Assembly: GCF_900115495.1 (NCBI RefSeq)
Contig: NZ_FOWR01000013.1
Span: 62,001-126,000, forward strand
Length of the DNA stretch: 64,000 nt
Source of the DNA: Enterovibrio norvegicus DSM 15893
Lineage (GTDB): Bacteria; Pseudomonadota; Gammaproteobacteria; Enterobacterales; Vibrionaceae
Reading direction: 5' to 3'
Shown here: positions 59,324-64,000 of the stretch, one piece after another
How the letters are laid out: the number at the start of each line of letters is the position of its first letter
Position numbering within the stretch: the first letter of the stretch is position 1
Made by a program: the position numbers and the translations under genes
The notes under the pieces: generated by a model
The model's input: only the letters and a program-made list of their open reading frames with translations
What the model was told of the DNA's origin: nothing
Database searches by the model: none

Positions 59324-60016
59324 ATGAATGCCTTTGACTACGATGCTCCCCTTTCCTGCGTGATCTTCGATTGCGACGGTACGCTTGTGGACAGCGAAGT
59401 GCTTAGCCAAATGGCGATCGTTGAGGTATTTGCACACTATGGTGTTGTGCTTGATTTACAAGAATGTATGGACAATTTCCAAGGCGGAAAACTGGCTGAT
59501 GTGTTGCTGCAAACCTGCGAACGTCACCGCCTGTCCATATCCCTCGATGAGCTAGAGCCACTCTACCGTGAAAAGAGTGCGGCCTTGTTCGAACACCATC
59601 TAAAACCCATAGAAGGTGTGCCTGACTTATTGCACATGCTTGAAGATGAAGGCGTGGATGTGTGTGTCGCATCAAACGGCCCAGTCAGCAAGATGAAATT
59701 GACACTGGAAATGACAGGCTTACTGCCACACTTTATTGGACGCTTGTTTAGCGCATTTGATACCAATAGCTGGAAACCTGCGCCCGATCTTATCCATTAT
59801 TCAGCCATGAACATGGCAACACCTCTCAACCAATGTTTATTTGTGGATGACACAAGCCTTGGTGTTCAAGCGGGTATCAATGCAGGCATACGCACGATCT
59901 ACTTTAACACGGGCAACAAAGCGAACATCGATCATCCGTTGGTGTTGTCGGTAGCGTCGATGCAAGAGCTTTTCTCAGTGATGAGGCGACTTCCGCTCTC
60001 GAACGGGTGGGTGTAA
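59324..60016 (+). CDS. HAD-superfamily phosphatase, YieH-like
   Basis: A 230-residue HAD hydrolase of the beta-phosphoglucomutase-like branch. Motif I is FDCDGTLVDSE with both catalytic Asp residues (about 15 and 17), motif II VCVASNGP, motif III the Lys in NSWKPAPDL, and motif IV VDDTSLGV. The layout, including SNGPVSKM and GIRTIYF, closely follows E. coli YieH (6-phosphogluconate phosphatase). Substrate by homology only. Confidence 0.85.
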   Translation: MNAFDYDAPLSCVIFDCDGTLVDSEVLSQMAIVEVFAHYGVVLDLQECMDNFQGGKLADVLLQTCERHRLSISLDELEPLYREKSAALFEHHLKPIEGVPDLLHMLEDEGVDVCVASNGPVSKMKLTLEMTGLLPHFIGRLFSAFDTNSWKPAPDLIHYSAMNMATPLNQCLFVDDTSLGVQAGINAGIRTIYFNTGNKANIDHPLVLSVASMQELFSVMRRLPLSNGWV

Positions 60017-60042
60017 CGGACGCTAATGCGTTTATAAAGAAC

Positions 60043-60067
60043 GAAAAAAGGGACGCTATGGCGTCCC
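60043..60067 (-). terminator. terminator of the put operon
   Basis: GGGACGC - TATG - GCGTCCC, with six Ts when read on the minus strand. It lies 58 bp past the putP stop codon and just after the convergent HAD gene. Confidence 0.82.
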
Positions 60068-60124
60068 TCCTACTTTCTGATCTATATGTCACGAACTATG
60101 CGTTCAGCCATTCTGATTCAAGGT

Positions 60125-61621
60125 TTACGGCAACGTTTTTAAGCTCTGCTCGTAGTCATCATATGTCGTCATTACGCGCTCGCTCGCACCACCAGTTAGC
60201 TTGCTAACAAGAATGATGGAAACACCTGCTAAGATAAAGCCAGGGACGATTTCGTAGATATCGAAAATACCACCGGTCAGTTGCTTCCAAACCACGACAG
60301 TAATGCCGCCCACCAACACACCAGCCAAAGCGCCGTTGCGGTTCATGTCTTTCCAGAACAAGCTCAGAAGCAGTGCTGGGCCAAATGCCGCACCAAAACC
60401 GGCCCACGCATAAGACACGAGGCCAAGCACGCTGCTGTCTGGGTTCATTGCCAGCATAAGCGCCAGAATCGAAATACCGATGACAGCCACACGGCCAACC
60501 ATCACCACTTCGCCCGTCGATGCATCAGGACGGAAAACCTGCTTGTAGAAATCTTCTGCCAGCGCGGAAGAAGACACCAACAATTGCGAATCCGCCGTAC
60601 TCATGACTGCCGCCAAAATCGCCGCCAACAAGATACCCGCGATAATCGGGTGGAACGCGGCGTTAACCAAGATCATGAAAATGGTCTCACCATCTGCCAA
60701 TTCGCCGCCCAAGTTGGTGTCCACGTATAAGATACCCACTAAACCTATCATCACTGCACCCGCCATGGAGATTGCACTCCAGCACACAGCAATACGACGT
60801 GCCGTGGTGATATCTTTGTTGCTTCGGGTTGCTTTGAAGCGCGCCAAGATATGAGGCTGACCGAAATAGCCTAAGCCCCATGCTAATAGCGAAATGATCG
60901 CCACTGCAGACAAAGGCTCGCCTTTCACGTCATTCCAAAGCGTCAACAGCTCAGGATTTTTCGCTTCTAATGCCATAGAAACATCAGAGAACGAGCCTTC
61001 CATGGTGGCAATAGGTACGATAAACAGTGCTGCCGCCATTAACAAACCTTGTATCAAATCCGTCCACGACACCGCAAGGAACCCGCCGAATAGGGTGTAA
61101 GACACCACACATACGGTACCGATAATAACAGCGGTGCTGTAATCCAAACCGAACACAGCCTCAAATAATTTACCGCCTGCAACCAAACCTGAACTGGTAT
61201 AGAAAAGGAAGAAAAGCAAAATGAAGAAAGCAGAAATCGTTTGTAATGCTTTTGATTTGTCATCAAAACGGCGCGACAAGAATTCAGGCAAGGTCAGTGC
61301 GTTATCCACTTCAATACTGAACGTACGGAGCCTCTTAGCACAGACCAGCCAGTTTAAGTAAGTACCCGCTAACAAACCTACTGCTAGCCAAAGCGATTCA
61401 ATACCGGCAGCATATGCATAACCCGGCAGACCAAGGAGCAGCCAGCCACTCATATCAGATGCGCCTGCTGAGATTGCAGCAGGCCAAGGGCCTAAAGATC
61501 GTCCGCCCAAAAAGTAATCTTCAGAACTGGCGGTTCGCTTGTAGGCGTAAACACCAATGCCTAGCATCATCACCAAATACACGATAAACGTTGCACTGAT
61601 AGCAAAGCTATTTTCAATCAT
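60125..61621 (-). CDS. putP: sodium/proline symporter PutP
   Basis: A 498-residue Na+/solute symporter of the SSS family, matching PutP length (about 500). It shows YKRTASSEDYFLGGRSLGPWPAAISAGASDMSGWLLLGLPGYAYAAG in the first segments, which carries the Na+ site Asp in SDMSG, and later IMSTADSQLLVSSSALAEDF, also a sodium-site signature. It imports proline for breakdown by PutA, encoded upstream in the same direction. A hairpin with a T run separates it from the PutA pieces. Confidence 0.93.
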   Translation of the reverse strand: MIENSFAISATFIVYLVMMLGIGVYAYKRTASSEDYFLGGRSLGPWPAAISAGASDMSGWLLLGLPGYAYAAGIESLWLAVGLLAGTYLNWLVCAKRLRTFSIEVDNALTLPEFLSRRFDDKSKALQTISAFFILLFFLFYTSSGLVAGGKLFEAVFGLDYSTAVIIGTVCVVSYTLFGGFLAVSWTDLIQGLLMAAALFIVPIATMEGSFSDVSMALEAKNPELLTLWNDVKGEPLSAVAIISLLAWGLGYFGQPHILARFKATRSNKDITTARRIAVCWSAISMAGAVMIGLVGILYVDTNLGGELADGETIFMILVNAAFHPIIAGILLAAILAAVMSTADSQLLVSSSALAEDFYKQVFRPDASTGEVVMVGRVAVIGISILALMLAMNPDSSVLGLVSYAWAGFGAAFGPALLLSLFWKDMNRNGALAGVLVGGITVVVWKQLTGGIFDIYEIVPGFILAGVSIILVSKLTGGASERVMTTYDDYEQSLKTLP

Positions 61622-61637
61622 TCATTTTCCCTCAAAA

Positions 61638-61663
61638 AAATCTGAGCACCGCGCTCGGTGCTC
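61638..61663 (-). terminator. terminator or attenuator ahead of putP
   Basis: GAGCACCG - CGCT - CGGTGCTC is followed, on the minus strand, by seven Ts. It lies in the 56-bp gap between the PutA C-terminal gene and putP, so partial termination could lower putP output relative to putA. Confidence 0.7.
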
Positions 61664-61677
61664 ATGTCCGGAGTGTC

Positions 61678-62415
61678 TTAATGTTCACCACTGCCGAGTT
61701 CCAGAAGTGTGGCATTGCCGCCCACCGCAGTAATGTTGATGGTTCTCGTTCGCTCCGTAATGAAGCGAAGTTGGTACGCAGGCGAAGCCAGAAGCGGTAG
61801 GTGAATGCCGTCACTTTCTGCGACAAATTGCACCAACACGCCGTCTCTTTCTGCCAATTTTCGGTTCATCGCCACCAGCACATCTGCCTCTGCCACAGCC
61901 GCAACGCCTTTTAACGGTGCCATTTCAATCACATCATTCAGTGCACTTTCTTCCAATCGCTGTGCCAAACGGCTTGGGACGCTGACTTTGACAAGATCAG
62001 ACAACAGAGCGTCTGCGGTATCGTTGAACGCAGAAGGCACAACGACCAATGCAGCATTACCGGCCACTAACGACGCAGCAAGCTGACCGGCTAATGACAA
62101 AGCAGACACACTTTCATCCCCCGTCACCAAAAACAGTCCGCGCCCTGCGATGTAAAGTTCATTCGTTTCACCCGTCGGCCCCGGCATCAGATGAACGGGC
62201 GCAAGCACCTCACCAGCTTGCTTCAACTGATAACGGATCATGTTTGCTGCAGCATTAAACTTACCGCCTCGTGCCGCCACGATATCGGCCCACAAAGACA
62301 GTACGGCTTGACGTTCTTCAACACCTATCCCGTTCCATTCTTCCCACACCGCCATGCACTGAGACGCAACACGCTCAACCTGCGTCATTTGATTGTTACT
62401 GTGATTGAAGATCAT
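61678..62415 (-). CDS. separately encoded C-terminal domain of PutA (ALDH-superfamily fold)
   Basis: A 245-residue protein that corresponds to the C-terminal domain of long PutA proteins such as that of E. coli. Shared segments are HLMPGPTGETNELYI, ERDGVLVQFV and TINITAVGGNATLLELG near the end. In long PutAs this domain is an inactive aldehyde-dehydrogenase-like unit that covers the substrate tunnel. Here it is its own gene: the ATG overlaps the putA stop (ATGA), and a perfect AAGGAGGT ribosome site lies inside the last putA codons, so translation is coupled. A sequencing error is unlikely because of this site. It is often annotated as a P5C dehydrogenase but lacks the catalytic Cys and Glu. 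Confidence 0.82.
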   Translation of the reverse strand: MIFNHSNNQMTQVERVASQCMAVWEEWNGIGVEERQAVLSLWADIVAARGGKFNAAANMIRYQLKQAGEVLAPVHLMPGPTGETNELYIAGRGLFLVTGDESVSALSLAGQLAASLVAGNAALVVVPSAFNDTADALLSDLVKVSVPSRLAQRLEESALNDVIEMAPLKGVAAVAEADVLVAMNRKLAERDGVLVQFVAESDGIHLPLLASPAYQLRFITERTRTINITAVGGNATLLELGSGEH

Positions 62416-64000
62416 GCCGTTACCTCCTTATTAGTGATGGAGTTACCATTGGTAAGTTGCAGTTGTTCTTGAGTGAAACGGTACAAATAGTGAGGCCCCC
62501 CCGCCTTCGGACCCGTCCCCGAAAGACCTTGTCCACCAAATGGTTGCACGCCAACCACAGCACCCACCTGATCACGGTTGATGTAACAGTTACCCACGCG
62601 TGCTCGCGCATCAATGTGGCGATAGGTACTTTCGTTGCGGCTGTGAACGCCAAGGGTAAGACCAAAACCGGAATGATTGATGTCATCAATCACGGCATCA
62701 AGCTCATCCGCTTCAAAACGGATCACATGAAGAATCGGACCGAAGTGCTCTTGGTCAAGCTGAGAAATATTGTCGATTTCAAACGCCACAGGCGTAATGA
62801 AAGTGCCGACACGGGTATCACTCGCCATTGGCACTTTGGCGATAAAGCGACCTTCTTTGAACAATTGGTTGATGTGATTTTGTAGCTTCGCTTGCGCGGC
62901 TTCATCAATCACAGGGCCAACGTCCGTTGAATGCAGATACGGTAAGCCTACGCTCATTTCCGCCATCGCACCTTTCACCAAATCCAGTACACGATCAGCC
63001 ACGTCGTTTTGCACGTAAAGCACACGCAACGCAGAACAGCGCTGACCTGCAGACGCAAAAGCAGAACGCAGAACATCACGCACCACCTGCTCAGGGAGTG
63101 CGGTGCTGTCTACAATCATCGCGTTCTGCCCACCCGTTTCCGCAATGAACGGGACAGGTAGGCTATCTCTTGCTGCCAAGGTTTGGTTAATACGTTGCGC
63201 GGTCGGCGTTGAGCCAGTAAAGGCCACACCCGCGATACGAGGATCGCGAGTGAGCTTCGCGCCTACCGTTGCGCCAGTGCCCGGAAGAAGGTGAATCACG
63301 CCTTCTGGGATCCCTGTATCCAGCAGCAATTCGATGGTGCGGAAAGCGATCAGTGACGTTTGCTCCGCAGGTTTGGCAACAACCGTGTTACCCGTGACGA
63401 GCGCAGCAGAGATTTGGCCAATGAAAATCGCCAGCGGGAAGTTCCACGGACTAATACAGGTGAAAACACCACGACCCGTTCGCGTTAGGGTGGCATGTTC
63501 ACCATCAAAACGAGGGAAAGTTTTCGCGTTCGCCATCATGGTGTCGGCTTCTTGCGGGTAGAAACGCAAGAAATCGACGGCTTCACGCACTTCATCAATG
63601 CTGTCGTGAATGGTTTTACCCGCCTCACGGTGACACAGCGCCACCAGCTCCCCCATATTTTCTTCAAGCTTGTCAGCTAGAGATAGTAGGTACTTACCTC
63701 TCTCTTTAGCGGAGAGCGCTTGCCAAGCGTCCACACTGTCATGTGCCGCTTGTAATGCCGCATCAACATCGCTTTCGGTTGACCAGTTAATGGTGCCGAC
63801 ATCAAGGCGATGGTCATAAGGTGCAACAATACGGTGCTCATCGCCGACTCGGCGCTCACCATTGACGATCGGACCCGCCTTCCAGTTGTATGCCATGAAA
63901 GCTTGTACCGATTGATTGTACGTTTCCCATTCGCTTTCAATATCAATTGCAACGCCTTTCGAATTCGGGCGGTCATCACCAAAAATCGCACTTGGCAGCG
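62412..64000 (-). CDS. putA: bifunctional proline dehydrogenase/P5C dehydrogenase PutA, C-terminal part
   Basis: The frame stays open upstream of the ATG at 63896 to the right edge and reads LPSAIFGDDRPNSKGVAIDI there, as in PutA (compare LPPQIYGDGRKNSKG in E. coli), so the gene starts outside the window. Visible is the P5C dehydrogenase domain, which oxidises glutamate semialdehyde to glutamate with NAD+. CISPWNFPLAIFIGQI and AFTGSTPTAQRI are cofactor motifs, ETGGQN carries the general-base Glu and AGQRCSALRV the nucleophilic Cys (about residue 287 counted from 63896). It ends at GGPHYLYRFT plus about 20 residues, earlier than long PutAs. The usual C-terminal domain is encoded by the next, overlapping gene. 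Proline dehydrogenase and any DNA-binding domain are not visible. Confidence 0.92.
   Translation of the reverse strand, partial: LPSAIFGDDRPNSKGVAIDIESEWETYNQSVQAFMAYNWKAGPIVNGERRVGDEHRIVAPYDHRLDVGTINWSTESDVDAALQAAHDSVDAWQALSAKERGKYLLSLADKLEENMGELVALCHREAGKTIHDSIDEVREAVDFLRFYPQEADTMMANAKTFPRFDGEHATLTRTGRGVFTCISPWNFPLAIFIGQISAALVTGNTVVAKPAEQTSLIAFRTIELLLDTGIPEGVIHLLPGTGATVGAKLTRDPRIAGVAFTGSTPTAQRINQTLAARDSLPVPFIAETGGQNAMIVDSTALPEQVVRDVLRSAFASAGQRCSALRVLYVQNDVADRVLDLVKGAMAEMSVGLPYLHSTDVGPVIDEAAQAKLQNHINQLFKEGRFIAKVPMASDTRVGTFITPVAFEIDNISQLDQEHFGPILHVIRFEADELDAVIDDINHSGFGLTLGVHSRNESTYRHIDARARVGNCYINRDQVGAVVGVQPFGGQGLSGTGPKAGGPHYLYRFTQEQLQLTNGNSITNKEVTA

Noticed and set aside
1-64000. tRNA, rRNA and CRISPR features
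   Set aside because: None could be recognised on either strand by reading; no claim is made.

Overview
The window reads as a piece of a marine gammaproteobacterial chromosome, most likely Vibrionaceae. Grounds for this: mltC, alaE, creA, putP and putA homologues of the gamma type; a type VI secretion (T6SS) locus; short integron cassettes with an attC site; a REP-associated (RAYT) transposase flanked by GGACAGACA ends; and a Vibrio-like intergenic repeat. The genus cannot be settled from the sequence alone.

Layout. 1-3.7 kb: the end of a degenerate EAL-domain protein, an L-2-hydroxyglutarate oxidase (lhgO), and a divergent TetR regulator/SDR pair with two operator palindromes. 3.7-9.8 kb: an accessory patch holding 29-bp direct repeats, a serine-recombinase remnant, the stump of an unknown gene, a frameshifted RAYT transposase, an unrecognised 424-aa protein with a HTH-like N-terminus, a serine recombinase, and three orphan integron cassettes with one consensus attC and two weaker ones (no integrase in view). 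10.5-19.7 kb: mltC; a PepSY protein / small membrane protein / response regulator / histidine kinase operon; two GNAT acetyltransferases; a DUF350 + transglutaminase-like pair; and a secreted phytase-like/esterase-like protein.

20.0-28.9 kb: a complete polyol utilisation operon on the + strand: ABC importer (binding protein, two permeases, ATPase), a mannitol/arabinitol-type long-chain dehydrogenase, a sorbitol-type SDR, a xylulokinase-type kinase and an AraC-type regulator. Polyols would be imported, oxidised to ketoses, and phosphorylated. A VOC-fold protein follows.

29.7-52.2 kb: a T6SS locus entirely on the minus strand. It carries 12 of the 13 core genes (tssA, B, C, D/hcp, E, F, G, I/vgrG, J, K, L, M) but no tssH/clpV. 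Between vgrG and tssJ lies a spike-adaptor block: DUF2169 + pentapeptide repeats, a second pentapeptide protein, DUF3540, and a PAAR-like DUF4150 protein. An AT-rich 245-aa protein of unknown function sits between tssM and a VasL/ImpA-like gene.

52.2-64 kb: an AT-rich boundary with an IS630-type transposase remnant and a gene stump, then housekeeping genes: a DUF2306-like protein, alaE, several small hypotheticals, creA, a DUF1415 protein, a fumarylacetoacetate-hydrolase-family enzyme, a YieH-like phosphatase, and proline utilisation (putP, a separately encoded PutA C-terminal domain, and putA running off the right edge).
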